DNA of 64,000 nt from Gammaproteobacteria bacterium (GCA_030426355.1 JAUHYQ010000002.1:1-64000); one strand, 5' to 3'; counted from the first letter of the stretch, positions 26,498-36,905 are shown. Program-made: numbers and translations. Notes: a model not told the origin generated them from the letters alone.

Positions 26498-28396
26498 ATG
26501 GCCGGTTTTGTAACCAACGCATTGTCTGGACTGCTTGCCGCGCAACGCGCGCTGCAAACCACCAGCAGCAATATCGCCAACGCGACTACCGAAGGGTACA
26601 CGCGTCAGCGGGTTGTGCAGGTGCAGGGGCCGGTTATTGGTTCCGGCAACATTCAGTTTGGTTACGGAACCCAGGTTACGGGCGTGGAGCGCATCTATGA
26701 CCAGTTGCTTGCGAACCAGCTGACCGGCGCCAAAACTGCGCAGCACAAGAGCCAGATCCTGAATCAATATGCCTTGCGTCTTGAAGGCTATCTGGGCGAT
26801 ACCGAGACGGGCATTTCCAGTGGCTTGCAGTCGTTTTACCAGCAACTGAACACCATCTCCAACGACCCGACATCGTCGGTAAATCGTCAGCAATTGCTGG
26901 CTGAAGCGGAAGCGCTGGCGCAGCGTTTTCGCCAAATGGGTAAACAGCTGGATTCGCTGGACAACGAAATTAATCAGCGTTTGCGTAGCGCGGTGCAGGT
27001 GGTCAATGACGATTTGACGGCGATCGCGCGTCTGAACGGCGAGATCGTTGCCGACGGCAGCAGGGTTGCCAGTGCATTGCTGGATGAGCGACAGATGCTG
27101 ATCGATCGGGTCGCGAGTCAGGTCGATATACAAACGGTGGCGCAGCCGGACGGCAGCGTAAACCTGATGATGACTAACGGTCAGCCGTTGGTGCTGAGCG
27201 TGAACACGTTCCGCCTTGCCGTGACTCCTGACGAGTTTGATCCGACGCGTTTGCAGTTAGCGCACACGGATGGCACTACAACCACCGTTGTCTCGCGCAA
27301 GGTGTCGGGCGGCGAAATCGGCGGCATGCTGAGCTTTCGCGAGGAAATGCTGGATCCAACGCGCCGCGAGCTGGGGCAGATTGCGCTGGGTATCACCGAA
27401 ACCTTTAACCGGCAAAACCGCCTGGGGCTGGACCAGAACGGCAATCTGGGTGGCGATATGTTCGATACCATCGCGCCAACAGTTCTGTCGTCTTCAGAGA
27501 ATGCGGGTACAGCCACCGCAACGGCCGTTTTTACCGATGCAAGCAGTGCTGAACCGCGCGATTACAAAATGCGCTATGACGGTGTTGCATGGAACTTTGC
27601 CGACGCCAACAGCGGCGCGCCGCTGACTGCAACCGGCACCGGCACTGTCGGCAATCCCTTTGTCATCGACGGGATGGAAATTGTTATCGGCGGTGGTGCC
27701 GCAGTGAGTGGCGATGAATTTCGTGTGCGGCCTATGGCCCGTGCGGCATCGGACGTCAGCGTGGTCATGCTTGACGCCCGCGAGATTGCTGCCGCCGGCC
27801 TGCTGGAAACTTCAGATTTATTGGCGAATATTGGCAGCGCCACGGTGGGTGGTGCCGTTGTCGACGATGTTAATAACCCGTCGCTGCTTGATCCGATTAC
27901 CGTGATATTTGATGACCCGCCCAGCACCTATGTGCTCGTTAATTCTTTCGGGCCCGTTTCGGGGTCACTCCCCTATACCAGTGGCGGCAATATATCGGCC
28001 AACGGTTGGACTGTGCAAATCAACGGCCAGCCTGCAGCAGGTGATGCGTTCGCTATTCGCAAAGGCGTTGCCGGTAGCGGCAACAACAGCAATGCTATTG
28101 CATTGGCAGCTCAATTCTCGGCAGGGTTTTTTAACGCCGGTCGGGATTCGGTGCAGGAACTTAGTGCACAACTGACGACCAGTGTTGGCTCCTACGCTGC
28201 CCGCAGCAGTTCGGAACTCGATGTGCAGTCTGCCATCCGTCAGCAAATGGAACTGGACGTTGAGTCTGTAGCGGGCGTGAACCTGGAAGAGGAGGCCGTC
28301 AATATGTTGCGCTATCAGGAGGCCTATCTGGCAGCCAGTAAAATGATCAGCGTATCGAATGACTTGTTTCAATCAATCATCAACGCCATTCGGTAA
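26498..28396 (+). CDS. flgK: Hook-filament junction protein FlgK
   Basis: 632 aa hook-associated protein 1. N-terminal ALSGLLAAQRALQTTSSNIA and ATTEGYTRQRV, and C-terminal GVNLEEEAVNMLRYQEAYLA are the flagellar D0 signatures. The middle is variable. AAGGA site before ATG. Chaperoned by FlgN. Confidence 0.96.
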   Translation: MAGFVTNALSGLLAAQRALQTTSSNIANATTEGYTRQRVVQVQGPVIGSGNIQFGYGTQVTGVERIYDQLLANQLTGAKTAQHKSQILNQYALRLEGYLGDTETGISSGLQSFYQQLNTISNDPTSSVNRQQLLAEAEALAQRFRQMGKQLDSLDNEINQRLRSAVQVVNDDLTAIARLNGEIVADGSRVASALLDERQMLIDRVASQVDIQTVAQPDGSVNLMMTNGQPLVLSVNTFRLAVTPDEFDPTRLQLAHTDGTTTTVVSRKVSGGEIGGMLSFREEMLDPTRRELGQIALGITETFNRQNRLGLDQNGNLGGDMFDTIAPTVLSSSENAGTATATAVFTDASSAEPRDYKMRYDGVAWNFADANSGAPLTATGTGTVGNPFVIDGMEIVIGGGAAVSGDEFRVRPMARAASDVSVVMLDAREIAAAGLLETSDLLANIGSATVGGAVVDDVNNPSLLDPITVIFDDPPSTYVLVNSFGPVSGSLPYTSGGNISANGWTVQINGQPAAGDAFAIRKGVAGSGNNSNAIALAAQFSAGFFNAGRDSVQELSAQLTTSVGSYAARSSSELDVQSAIRQQMELDVESVAGVNLEEEAVNMLRYQEAYLAASKMISVSNDLFQSIINAIR

Positions 28397-28420
28397 TGTG
28401 GCGAGCGGATAGATAAAGTA

Positions 28421-29617
28421 ATGCGGGTTTCGAGCAAAAGTATTCAGATGCAGTGGCTGGCAGTGTTGGCACAGCAGCAGTCTGATGTGGCTCGCCTGCA
28501 GCAGCAGGTGAGCACCGGGCGACGCATTAACAGTGCGGCTGACGATCCGGTCGGCGCCGCGCAAATGACACTTTTTCAGCAGGGCATAGACCGCATACAA
28601 ACATACTCCGCCAACGCGGACACTGCAGAGCGGCGGCTAAGTCTGGAAGAATCCAGCCTGAATCAGGTGACCGACGTATTGCAACGCGCCCGCGAGCTGG
28701 CGGTACAGGCGGGTGGCGCTTCGGCATTAACGGACGAAGCGCGCCAGTCGATCGCCAACGAGATAAAGGAACTGCGCGCCAGCTTGGTGGATATTGCCAA
28801 TACCCAGGATGGCGAAGGGCGTTACCTGTTCGCCGGCAATGCGGTGCAATCCCGACCATTTGCTATAAGTGGCAATGCCGTGAATTATGCAGGTGATCAG
28901 GGCGTGCGCATGCAGCGCATTTCAGATGATCGACTGATTCAGGAGAATGACTCCGGCGATGACGTGTTTAATGCAATTCGCAATGGCAACGGTGTTTTTT
29001 CGGTCAGCAACAGCGCGGCAAACAACGGCAACATGAACTTTACAGCGGCGACGGTAACGGATCCGGCCGCATGGGTTGTAGGTGATTACTTGATAGCGTT
29101 TACGTCAGCGACTGAGTACGTGGTTGTGGAGTCTGGGGTTACAATCGCGTCGAGAAGTGGCTATGTGCCTGGCAGCAGCATTGAGTTCAACGGCATTTCC
29201 ATTGATTTCGAGGGAGAGCCCGCTGCAAACGATTTGTTTTTTGCCAGAGCAAGCCGCAACCAAAGCGTGTTCACCACGCTTGACAATCTCGTTGGTACAC
29301 TGGAATCCAGTATCAATAATCCGTCCGACCGTGCGCAGTTTCAAACCGGCCTGAACAATTCGCTCATGGATCTCGAGCAGTCGCTAACGCATATTAACGA
29401 TGTTCGCAGCGATGTAGGCGCGCGGCTCAAAGCCATTGATTCACAGCGCAGCGTTAATGATGAGGTTGCCTACCAGCTGGAAACCAGCCTTTCTAAGGTT
29501 CGCGATCTGGATTACGCCAGCGCCATTGCCGATCTGCAGCTGCGGTTGCTGAGCCTGGAAACGGCCCAGAAATCATACGCCCAGACCCAGCGAACCTCGT
29601 TGTTCGACTTTATATAG
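28421..29617 (+). CDS. flgL: Hook-filament junction protein FlgL
   Basis: 398 aa hook-associated protein 3, flagellin-like. N-terminal QQQVSTGRRINSAADDPVGA and C-terminal LETAQKSYAQTQRTSLFDFI are diagnostic. It follows flgK and is closed by a strong terminator at 29692. Confidence 0.95.
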   Translation: MRVSSKSIQMQWLAVLAQQQSDVARLQQQVSTGRRINSAADDPVGAAQMTLFQQGIDRIQTYSANADTAERRLSLEESSLNQVTDVLQRARELAVQAGGASALTDEARQSIANEIKELRASLVDIANTQDGEGRYLFAGNAVQSRPFAISGNAVNYAGDQGVRMQRISDDRLIQENDSGDDVFNAIRNGNGVFSVSNSAANNGNMNFTAATVTDPAAWVVGDYLIAFTSATEYVVVESGVTIASRSGYVPGSSIEFNGISIDFEGEPAANDLFFARASRNQSVFTTLDNLVGTLESSINNPSDRAQFQTGLNNSLMDLEQSLTHINDVRSDVGARLKAIDSQRSVNDEVAYQLETSLSKVRDLDYASAIADLQLRLLSLETAQKSYAQTQRTSLFDFI

Positions 29618-29691
29618 GTTTCATGATTAATCCCGCCGCCGCTTTTTGTGGCGCGCAAACCACTGGTTACCGCGTTGTCGCGACGCAAAAT

Positions 29692-29726
29692 AAGCCGCCA
29701 GAAGCCTTGCTGCTGGCGGCTTTTCC
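29692..29726 (+). terminator. Rho-independent terminator after flgL
   Basis: AAGCCGCCAG (29692-29701) and CTGGCGGCTT (29713-29722) are perfect 10-base arms followed by TTTTCC. It separates flgKL from fliC. Confidence 0.85.
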
Positions 29727-29777
29727 TATTTTGTGCGGCGCGCCTCATTTTCCGGCCAATTTTCTCTCAGCTTCCCC

Positions 29778-29805
29778 TCAAGTTTCCCTTCGACCCAGCC
29801 GATAA
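29778..29805 (+). promoter_or_regulatory. FliA (sigma-28) promoter of fliC
   Basis: TCAAGTTT, 12-base spacer, perfect GCCGATAA (29798-29805). Start near 29813, leaving a leader of about 95 bases before fliC. Confidence 0.85.
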
Positions 29806-29908
29806 ACACTTTGCAACGCTTAAACAGGTTCCTTTTTCGGGCGCGTCAGGATGGCAACCCCGGCTGCAGGGATCGGTAGAAGCAAGGTATTTGTAAGGAG
29901 ACAAAATC

Positions 29909-31354
29909 ATGCCTGCTATTATTAACACTAACGTGCTGTCACTGAATGCCCAGCGCAATTTGACGCGCTCGGACAGTCAGTTGGCCACATCCCTGCAGCG
30001 TCTCTCATCCGGCTTACGTATTAACAGTGCCAAGGATGACGCCGCTGGCCTCGCTATTGCTAACCGTTTTACGACTCAGATACGTGGTCTGAATCAGGCG
30101 GTTCGTAATGCTAACGACGGTATCTCACTGGCCCAGACGGCTGAGTCTGCGCTGGATGAGTTGACCAATAACCTGCAGCGTATTCGTGAGCTGGCTGTAC
30201 AGTCTGCCAACGCCACGAACTCTGCATCTGACCGTGCCGCGCTGAATCAGGAAGTTTCGCAGCGTCTGGCTGAGGTTGATCGAATCGCATCGCAGACGTC
30301 GTTTAACGGCCAGAAAGTTCTGGACGGCACCTTTGGTGCTGCGCAGTTCCAGGTTGGCGCCAACGTCGGTGAAACCATTACGGTAAACCTGACTACAGGT
30401 GTTCGTTCCGACCAGATCGGTCAGATCGCTACAGACACTGCGACGGTGAATGCCGGTGCACTGACTGACGGTTCGCTGAACATTGCGGTTGGTTCCGGTA
30501 CCGGTGTGGATATCGGTGCTTCGGCAGCCGGCACACTGGCGGGTCAGGATTCCGACAGTGCTTTCGCCAAGCTGAACGCCATTAACGCTGCCGGTATCGG
30601 CGGTCTGACGGCTACTGCGACCAACTCGCAGGCTGCGACCTTCTCGGCGATCGGTACAGACGGCACCAACGACGTGACTTACAACCTGACCATTAACGGT
30701 GAGGCTATCTTCACGAACTTCGTGCTGAATGCTACTGCCGGTGACACGCTGTCGGCTGCCGATGTGGCTGCACAGATCAACCTGCAGTCAACCCAGACGG
30801 GTGTTTCTGCTTCGGTATCGGGTACTACCCTGACGCTGCTGGCGAGTGACGGTCGTAACATCTTGATCGATTCGCAGAGCATCGCAGGTACGGGTGCGAC
30901 GGGTACCGGTGTGGGCCAGACTGTGGGCAGCAACCTTTACGGTAGCGTGACCCTCAGCGCGGCTGAGAATATCACGGTCGACGACACTGGCAACCTGCTT
31001 GGTTTCGGTGCCGGTCCGCAGTCGATTGCTGTAGACAGCAGCACGGTGTCCCAGGCTGACGTGCTGACGGTCGCCGGTGCGGAGAACACGATCCAACGTG
31101 TCGACGCAGCGCTGACTACAGTGTCGGACTATCGCAGCATTCTGGGTTCCATCCAGAGTCGCTTCGAGTCAACCATTTCCAACCTGACAACGGTGTCCGA
31201 GAACTTGCAGGCTGCACGTAGCCGAATTGTCGATGCCGACTTTGCTGCTGAAACGGCTGCCCTTACTAAGGCGCAGATTCTGCAGCAGGCTGGTATAGCC
31301 GTGCTGGCTCAGGCCAACGCCGCACCGCAGGTGGTGCTGGGTCTGTTGCAGTAG
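29909..31354 (+). CDS. fliC: Flagellin FliC
   Basis: 481 aa filament subunit. Conserved D0/D1 ends are clear: [18 protein letters not shown] at the start, [20 protein letters not shown], and at the end [16 protein letters not shown] plus [18 protein letters not shown]. The central 180-390 region is Thr/Ala/Gly rich and variable. Strong AAGGAG site eight bases before the ATG. Single flagellin in this window. Confidence 0.98.
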   Translation: MPAIINTNVLSLNAQRNLTRSDSQLATSLQRLSSGLRINSAKDDAAGLAIANRFTTQIRGLNQAVRNANDGISLAQTAESALDELTNNLQRIRELAVQSANATNSASDRAALNQEVSQRLAEVDRIASQTSFNGQKVLDGTFGAAQFQVGANVGETITVNLTTGVRSDQIGQIATDTATVNAGALTDGSLNIAVGSGTGVDIGASAAGTLAGQDSDSAFAKLNAINAAGIGGLTATATNSQAATFSAIGTDGTNDVTYNLTINGEAIFTNFVLNATAGDTLSAADVAAQINLQSTQTGVSASVSGTTLTLLASDGRNILIDSQSIAGTGATGTGVGQTVGSNLYGSVTLSAAENITVDDTGNLLGFGAGPQSIAVDSSTVSQADVLTVAGAENTIQRVDAALTTVSDYRSILGSIQSRFESTISNLTTVSENLQAARSRIVDADFAAETAALTKAQILQQAGIAVLAQANAAPQVVLGLLQ

Positions 31355-31366
31355 GCTGACGCTTAA

Positions 31367-31398
31367 AACGGCCGGTGGCCGGTCTTTTCTGACCGGCC
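31367..31398 (+). terminator. Hairpin region after fliC
   Basis: GGCCGGTC and GACCGGCC pair around a TTTTCT loop; an overlapping alternative is a short CGGCC stem followed by GTCTTTTCT. One of them probably ends or attenuates the fliC transcript before flaG. Confidence 0.55.
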
Positions 31399-31455
31399 GC
31401 CTGGCTCGTAAAGCGAAGCGACTTGTTGGCAACCCGAGAGACAGCGAGCTGAAGC

Positions 31456-31827
31456 ATGGACGCTCTGACTCTTAACGCGCAAATTCAATTGCTGGCGCCC
31501 AAGGCCAAAAGCCCGGCGCAGTCTGCCGTTGCGCCCGCGGAAAGCGGCAAGGTAGTTCCGGGCAGTGGCAAAGCACCGCCGCCCAAAGCTCCGGAAATCA
31601 ATATTCCGGAAATCGATATTCAACAGGCTGTGGCCCAAATCCAGGATTTCATCGCCAGCAGTGAGCGTGATCTCTCGTTTCGGGTGGATGATGCGACAGG
31701 CCGCACGGTAGTTAGCGTTTACGGTGGCAGCGGAGAGCTGATTCGTCAGTATCCGTCAGAAGAAATACTAAAAATAGCCGCGACTTTGCAGGAACAGGGA
31801 CTGAATCTCATCGATCAATCTGTCTGA
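31456..31827 (+). CDS. flaG: FlaG family flagellar protein
   Basis: 123 aa. A Pro/Ala/Lys-rich N-terminal half precedes the FlaG domain, with LSFRVDDATGRTVVSVYGG and LIRQYPSEEILKIAATLQE. FlaG influences filament length in several bacteria. Between fliC and fliD as in Pseudomonas and Vibrio. The fliD sigma-54 promoter begins directly after its stop codon. Confidence 0.9.
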   Translation: MDALTLNAQIQLLAPKAKSPAQSAVAPAESGKVVPGSGKAPPPKAPEINIPEIDIQQAVAQIQDFIASSERDLSFRVDDATGRTVVSVYGGSGELIRQYPSEEILKIAATLQEQGLNLIDQSV

Positions 31828-31843
31828 TGGCACGGATCTTGCT
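31828..31843 (+). promoter_or_regulatory. Sigma-54 promoter of fliDST
   Basis: TGGCACG-N4-TTGCT, perfect RpoN consensus, starting at the base after the flaG TGA. Start near 31855, about 90 bases before fliD. Confidence 0.87.
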
Positions 31844-31945
31844 TTGCCTGAAGATGATGAGTGAGAGTGTGATGAGTCCCGAAATGTATCAAACGGTTTC
31901 CCTTGTTTTGCCCATAGCCGAAGTTCCGGCTGTTTGCGTGTTCCC

Positions 31946-33334
31946 ATGGTAAGCGCACCCGGCATCGGATCCGGTCTTGATATTAATGGTTTGGTTCAGC
32001 AGCTGGTTGCTGCCGAACGGCAACCGGTTGCCAATCGCATTAATCTGGCCGAAGCGCGCACCAACAGCGAGTTGTCCGCGTTGGGCAAACTGAAAAGTGC
32101 GATCAGCTCGTTTCAGAGCGCGTTGGAAGCGCTTAAGGACATCGATAACTTCCAAAAACGCACGGTCAGTCAGGACAATGACGAGCTGATCGCCGTGACT
32201 GCGGATTCCAGTGCGGTCAAAGGCAGCTACGATATTGAAGTAGTGCTGCTGGCCAGCGCTCACAAATTGGCCTCCCTGCCATACCCGGACACCATTACTC
32301 CGATTGGTACCGGTACGCTGACCATCACGGTCGACGGCGCAGCGATGGCCGTCAATATTGTTGATGGTGCAAACACGCTTGAGGATATTCGCGACGCCAT
32401 AAATGATTCGCCCGATAACCCCGGTGTTCAGGCCACGTTAATCACGTCCGATGATGGCTCACGGTTGGTAGTCAGCGCATCCGAAACGGGCGCCAGCAGC
32501 CAGATTACAATTTCGAGTAGCGGCGGCGATGGCATGCTGGCGGGGTTTGAATATGATCCGCTGTCCGGCACCAACCCGATGACCGAGAAAGAGGTCGCAG
32601 CTAATTCGGTGGCGTTGATCGACGGTTATGCGGTTACCACTTCAGGAAACAATATTGACGGGGCGATTGAAGGGCTTTCGATTTCGCTGCTGGCCGCCGA
32701 GATCGGCACCAAAACCAATGTGACTATTGGCTTCGATGACAGCGCTGCCAACGCGGCCCTTTCGACATTTGTTAATGCGTACAACGGGTTGGCCAAGACG
32801 ATCGACGAGGTCACCGCCTATGATGCGGAATCCGGCGTGGCCGGCGCGCTGCTGGGCGATTCCATTGTGCGTGATCTGAAGGATTCACTGCGCCGGGAAC
32901 TGAATTCGGTGGTGGCTATAGACGGCTCACCGTTTTCAATGCTGCTCGATATCGGCATCACCAGTGATTTGAACGGCAAGCTGGAAATTGATTCAGCCAA
33001 GTCAGCCGAAGCCATCAGGCAGGATTTCGATGCCGTAGGACAATTGTTCGCCGACGAGACTAACGGCATCGCGGTGCGTCTGGATGCGTTCATTGCCGGC
33101 TTGCTGGAAGACAGCGGCACTATTGGTCAGCGCGAGGAGCGACTGGGCAGTCGTCTGGAAAGTCTGACCGAACAGCGTGAGCGCCTTGATGACCGCATGC
33201 TTAGAGTGGAAGAGCGCTATTTCAAGCAATTTCAGGCTCTGGACACTTTGCTGGCCCAGTTCCAGTCAACCAGCTCTTTTCTGACCAGCCAGTTGGCAAA
33301 TCTACCTACACCACGGGCAAATACTAACTCATGA
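31946..33334 (+). CDS. fliD: Flagellar filament cap FliD
   Basis: 462 aa hook-associated protein 2 that caps the growing filament. N-terminal APGIGSGLDINGLVQQLVAAE and a C-terminal coiled coil (QREERLGSRLESLTEQRERL, then QFQALDTLLAQFQSTSSFLT) are diagnostic. ATG at 31946 chosen over an in-frame TTG at 31934. Its stop overlaps fliS by ATGA. Confidence 0.95.
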   Translation: MVSAPGIGSGLDINGLVQQLVAAERQPVANRINLAEARTNSELSALGKLKSAISSFQSALEALKDIDNFQKRTVSQDNDELIAVTADSSAVKGSYDIEVVLLASAHKLASLPYPDTITPIGTGTLTITVDGAAMAVNIVDGANTLEDIRDAINDSPDNPGVQATLITSDDGSRLVVSASETGASSQITISSSGGDGMLAGFEYDPLSGTNPMTEKEVAANSVALIDGYAVTTSGNNIDGAIEGLSISLLAAEIGTKTNVTIGFDDSAANAALSTFVNAYNGLAKTIDEVTAYDAESGVAGALLGDSIVRDLKDSLRRELNSVVAIDGSPFSMLLDIGITSDLNGKLEIDSAKSAEAIRQDFDAVGQLFADETNGIAVRLDAFIAGLLEDSGTIGQREERLGSRLESLTEQRERLDDRMLRVEERYFKQFQALDTLLAQFQSTSSFLTSQLANLPTPRANTNS

Positions 33335-33738
33335 GCAAAATACAAAACCCATTGGGGCACTACTCGACTGTCAATGCCTACGGTGCAGCGGAAGCAGACA
33401 ACAGCCTGGATTTAATTCTCAGCATGATGCGCGGTGCGCAGGATCGTATCGCCAGCGCGCGCGGGCACATGGAAAGAAAAGAGACCCAGAAAAAGGGTGA
33501 GCACATTCGCAAAGCGATCGCACTCATTGATGGATTGCGCGGGTCGCTGAATATGGATGCTGGTGGCGAGATAGCCACCAATCTCGATGCGTTGTATGAC
33601 TACATGAACCGGCGGTTAGCCGAAGCCAATGCGCTGAACGATGTTGCCGTGCTTAACGAAGTGTCTGCCCTGTTGGCTGAAATCCGCGATGCCTGGGAGC
33701 AGGTGATGCAGCAGGCGGCTGCAACCAACCCGGCCTGA
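33331..33738 (+). CDS. fliS: Flagellin export chaperone FliS
   Basis: 135 aa helical chaperone that holds flagellin before export. The N-terminal Y-x3 region and the LILSMMRGAQDRIASARGHM helix are typical. Overlaps fliD by four bases (ATGA). Confidence 0.93.
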   Translation: MSKIQNPLGHYSTVNAYGAAEADNSLDLILSMMRGAQDRIASARGHMERKETQKKGEHIRKAIALIDGLRGSLNMDAGGEIATNLDALYDYMNRRLAEANALNDVAVLNEVSALLAEIRDAWEQVMQQAAATNPA

Positions 33739-33746
33739 CGAAATTG

Positions 33747-34070
33747 ATGACAACCCTGGACAACATTATTGATCTGACCGTGCGCGTAGAGGATTGCGTT
33801 GATGCAGGTGACTGGGTCGAGGCGGCCGCGTTGGATGTGCAGCGGGTCGAGGTGATCGGGCAGTACCTGAATGAAGTCGGCGACGGTCCGGGGCGCGCAG
33901 CGGCGGCTCAACTGCTGCGCGAGTTGCTGGCGCGCAACGAGCTGGCGATGCGCAAAGTGCAGGTGATGCGAGAACTGATTGTGGAAAAGACCACCCAGTT
34001 GCGGGCATCCGAAGCAGCACTTAAGGCCTATGTCAGCCATTCGTCCGCCAATCAGGCCGGGTTGGGGTAG
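33747..34070 (+). CDS. fliT: FliT-like flagellar chaperone
   Basis: 107 aa, mainly helical, acidic N-terminus and Ala/Leu-rich C-terminal helix. Size, helix content and position after fliD-fliS support FliT, the FliD chaperone; sequence identity to known FliT is weak. ATG at 33747 chosen over TTG 33744. Confidence 0.7.
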   Translation: MTTLDNIIDLTVRVEDCVDAGDWVEAAALDVQRVEVIGQYLNEVGDGPGRAAAAQLLRELLARNELAMRKVQVMRELIVEKTTQLRASEAALKAYVSHSSANQAGLG

Positions 34071-34197
34071 CCCAGAACGGCGATAGCGCGCCAATTTCCT
34101 GACAGATTGGGCGAGTTACCAATATTCTGTCGCTGCGCTGCCGCCAACAGACTGGCGCGGCCCCGCTGAAACCGCGGCCCTTGTGGCAAGGGGCCTC

Positions 34198-34213
34198 TGG
34201 CACGTTTCTTGCT
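34198..34213 (+). promoter_or_regulatory. Sigma-54 promoter of fleSR
   Basis: TGGCACG-N4-TTGCT, perfect RpoN consensus. Start near 34225, 23 bases before the fleS ATG. fleQ would normally sit in this region but is missing. Confidence 0.88.
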
Positions 34214-34247
34214 TCCAGACTCTTGAGTCCGAATCTCAAGAGCGCTC

Positions 34248-35504
34248 ATGGATAGAGACGTTTCGCCCGAGCAAGACCTGAAAGCACTGAAGCAGGCTTT
34301 CGATATCTTTAACCAGGTATCGGGCCAGCTCGGCAGTTCGTGGCGCGACCTTGAGTTGCAGGTCAGCCGGTTGCAGGAGCAACTGGAGACCGCGCGTGAC
34401 GAGCGACGTCTGGAGGCCGAGCGCAACGAACGGCTGGTCAGGCGTCTTGGCACGGTGCTGGAAACTTTGCCCGGTGGGCTGGTCGTGCTGGACGATCAAA
34501 ATCGCGTGAACGAAGTCAACAGTGTCGCGCGCGCAATGTTTGGTGAACCCCTCGAAGGCATGGCCTGGGCGGATATTGCGGAACGTTGCTTTACCGGGCG
34601 CAGTAGCGGCCAAGGTGATTTTCTGCTGGCCGACGGCCGCCGCTTATCCCTCGCGCAGCGCAGCCTGGACGCGGACAAAGACGGTGCCTCGGCACCCGGG
34701 CGCATATTGCTGTTCAGTGATATCACCGAGCAACGCAAAATAGAAAACCTGTTTGAGCGGCATCGGCGGCTGGCATCCATGGGTGAGATGGCCGCAGCTC
34801 TGGCGCACCAGGTACGCACACCCTTGTCATCCGCCTTGTTGTATGCCTCCAACGCGACGCGTGCGGATCTTACCGATGCTTATCGTATGGGCCTGCTCGA
34901 CAAGTCCATCGTCTGTTTGCGTGATCTTGAGCAACTCGTGAGCGATATGCTGAGTTTTGCGCGCGGTGCGAGCTACGTGGACGCCAGCTTTACCCTGGAT
35001 CAGCTCCTTGCTGCTGTGGGCACGTCGGTCGGTCCGGTGCTGGGCGACAAGCAGTCAATGACCATTGCGACGGCCCCGCGTGCGCTGACCCTGAACGGCA
35101 ACCGCGAGGCACTCGCCGGTGCGGTGATAAATCTGGTCCGCAACGCGCTGCAGGCAGCGGGCGATCAGGCGCATGTGACGGTGAGCGCCAGCGTGGAAGG
35201 CAATGCGGTGCGCATCAGCGTTAGCGACAACGGTCCGGGCGTTGCTCAAGAGCAAGTGGAAAAAATCTTCGAGCCGTTTGTAAGCCTGCGTTCGGACGGC
35301 ACCGGTCTGGGCCTGGCCGTGGTGCGTTCGGTTGCCAAAGCGCATGGCGGCGACGTGAGTCTCGCGGCGAACAGCACAGAGGGTGCAACGTTTGTGCTGA
35401 CGCTGCCTTTGCAACGTGAGGCCGACGGCGACGGGGCGAGTTCTGCCAGCCCGGTCAGTAATCTGCAGCAACGCCCGGAAGCCACCAAGGGAGAGGCGGC
35501 ATGA
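34248..35504 (+). CDS. fleS: Flagellar sensor histidine kinase FleS/FlrB
   Basis: 418 aa soluble kinase that phosphorylates FleR. An N-terminal coiled coil (about 10-75), then a PAS domain (about 75-165), the HisKA dimerisation domain with phosphorylatable H187 in LAHQVRTPLSS, and a HATPase domain with NLVRNALQAA, DNGPGV and GTGLGLAVV. No membrane segment, as in FleS and FlrB. Stop overlaps fleR by ATGA. Confidence 0.93.
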   Translation: MDRDVSPEQDLKALKQAFDIFNQVSGQLGSSWRDLELQVSRLQEQLETARDERRLEAERNERLVRRLGTVLETLPGGLVVLDDQNRVNEVNSVARAMFGEPLEGMAWADIAERCFTGRSSGQGDFLLADGRRLSLAQRSLDADKDGASAPGRILLFSDITEQRKIENLFERHRRLASMGEMAAALAHQVRTPLSSALLYASNATRADLTDAYRMGLLDKSIVCLRDLEQLVSDMLSFARGASYVDASFTLDQLLAAVGTSVGPVLGDKQSMTIATAPRALTLNGNREALAGAVINLVRNALQAAGDQAHVTVSASVEGNAVRISVSDNGPGVAQEQVEKIFEPFVSLRSDGTGLGLAVVRSVAKAHGGDVSLAANSTEGATFVLTLPLQREADGDGASSASPVSNLQQRPEATKGEAA

Positions 35505-36862
35505 CGCGACAAACCGTATTGCTGGTGGAAGACGACACCAACCTGCGGCAGGCACTCGCAGAGACGCTGACCCTGGCGGATTACGATGTGCTGACTGCCG
35601 TGGACGGTTCCACTGCGCTGGCCGCGATGGAGCGGGCACCGGTTTCAGCGGTGGTTACCGACTATCAGATGCAGCCGATGGACGGTTGCGAATTGCTGGG
35701 CAGGATTCGTGATGAGCGGCCGGATCTGCCGGTGTTGCTGATGACCGCGCACGGTACCGTCGAGCACGCCGTGGAGGCCATGATGGCCGGCGCCTCCGAC
35801 TACATCGTCAAGCCGTTTGATGCGCAGGCATTGAGCGACAAGCTGCGCAAAATAATGCCGCCGTTGCGGGTGGAAGGCGGCATGGTGGCCGAAGATCCGG
35901 TCACGCGGCAGTTACTGCAGATGGTGGACAAGCTGGCGGCCAGCGATGCGACGGTATTGCTGGCCGGCGAAAGCGGGGTTGGCAAAGAGGTTTTTGCACG
36001 CTATATCCATGAGCACTCGAATCGTGCGGCCGGGCCCTTTGTTGCAATTAACTGTGCAGCGATACCCGAGAACATGCTGGAAGCGATGTTGTTCGGGCAC
36101 GAAAAAGGCGCATTCACCGGCGCACACGCCAGTCGCCCGGGGAAATTTGAGCAGGCGCAGGGCGGCACATTGCTGCTCGACGAAATATCTGAAATGGCGC
36201 TCGATTTGCAGGCCAAGCTGTTGCGCGTGTTGCAGGAAAAGGAAGTGGAGCGTATTGGCGGGCAGGGTGCCATCCCCCTGAATGTGCGCATCGTAGCAAC
36301 CACTAACCGGGATTTGCATGCCCATGTCAGCAACGGCAAGTTCCGTGAGGATCTTTACTACCGTTTGAGTGTGTTTCCGCTGAAATTGCCGCCGCTGCGC
36401 GAGCGCCGCGGGGATATCGTGCCATTGGCAGAACTGTTTCTTAACGACGCCTGTGCGGGCAAGCGACCGGCACCCCGCATCAGCGATGCGGCACGGGCCA
36501 GTCTGCGAGCTTACAACTTTCCCGGGAATGTGCGCGAATTGCAAAACCTTATGCAACGCGCGGTCATTTTGTGCGGTGGACATTGCATAGACGACCACGA
36601 TCTGCATTTTGAGGCACCGTTCGTCCGACCAACCAGCACAGAGGTTGCAGCATCTGCCGCACGAGGCGCACAGGATTTCGAGAAAAACCTGCAGGACGGC
36701 CTGCAGACGGCGGAAGGCCAGATGATCATTGAGGCGTTGCGAGCGGTGGACGGCAACCGTAAACGCGCCGCCGAGGATCTGGGCATCAGTCCCCGCACAT
36801 TGCGTTACAAGTTGGCGCGCCTGCGTGATGCCGGCTACGACATTCCCGGTCGGGCCGGTTAG
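35501..36862 (+). CDS. fleR: Sigma-54-dependent response regulator FleR/FlrC
   Basis: 453 aa. Receiver domain at 1-120 with phospho-acceptor D54 (VVTDYQMQPMDG); AAA+ domain with Walker A GESGVGKE, the sigma-54-contacting GAFTGA loop and LLLDEIS; C-terminal Fis-type helix-turn-helix (RKRAAEDLGISPRTLRYKL). It should activate class III flagellar promoters together with RpoN. Overlaps fleS by four bases, so the two form one two-component operon. Confidence 0.95.
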   Translation: MTRQTVLLVEDDTNLRQALAETLTLADYDVLTAVDGSTALAAMERAPVSAVVTDYQMQPMDGCELLGRIRDERPDLPVLLMTAHGTVEHAVEAMMAGASDYIVKPFDAQALSDKLRKIMPPLRVEGGMVAEDPVTRQLLQMVDKLAASDATVLLAGESGVGKEVFARYIHEHSNRAAGPFVAINCAAIPENMLEAMLFGHEKGAFTGAHASRPGKFEQAQGGTLLLDEISEMALDLQAKLLRVLQEKEVERIGGQGAIPLNVRIVATTNRDLHAHVSNGKFREDLYYRLSVFPLKLPPLRERRGDIVPLAELFLNDACAGKRPAPRISDAARASLRAYNFPGNVRELQNLMQRAVILCGGHCIDDHDLHFEAPFVRPTSTEVAASAARGAQDFEKNLQDGLQTAEGQMIIEALRAVDGNRKRAAEDLGISPRTLRYKLARLRDAGYDIPGRAG

Positions 36863-36905
36863 CGACCAGAACAGTTATCGAGAAATTGATACGAGAAGTT
36901 GATTT

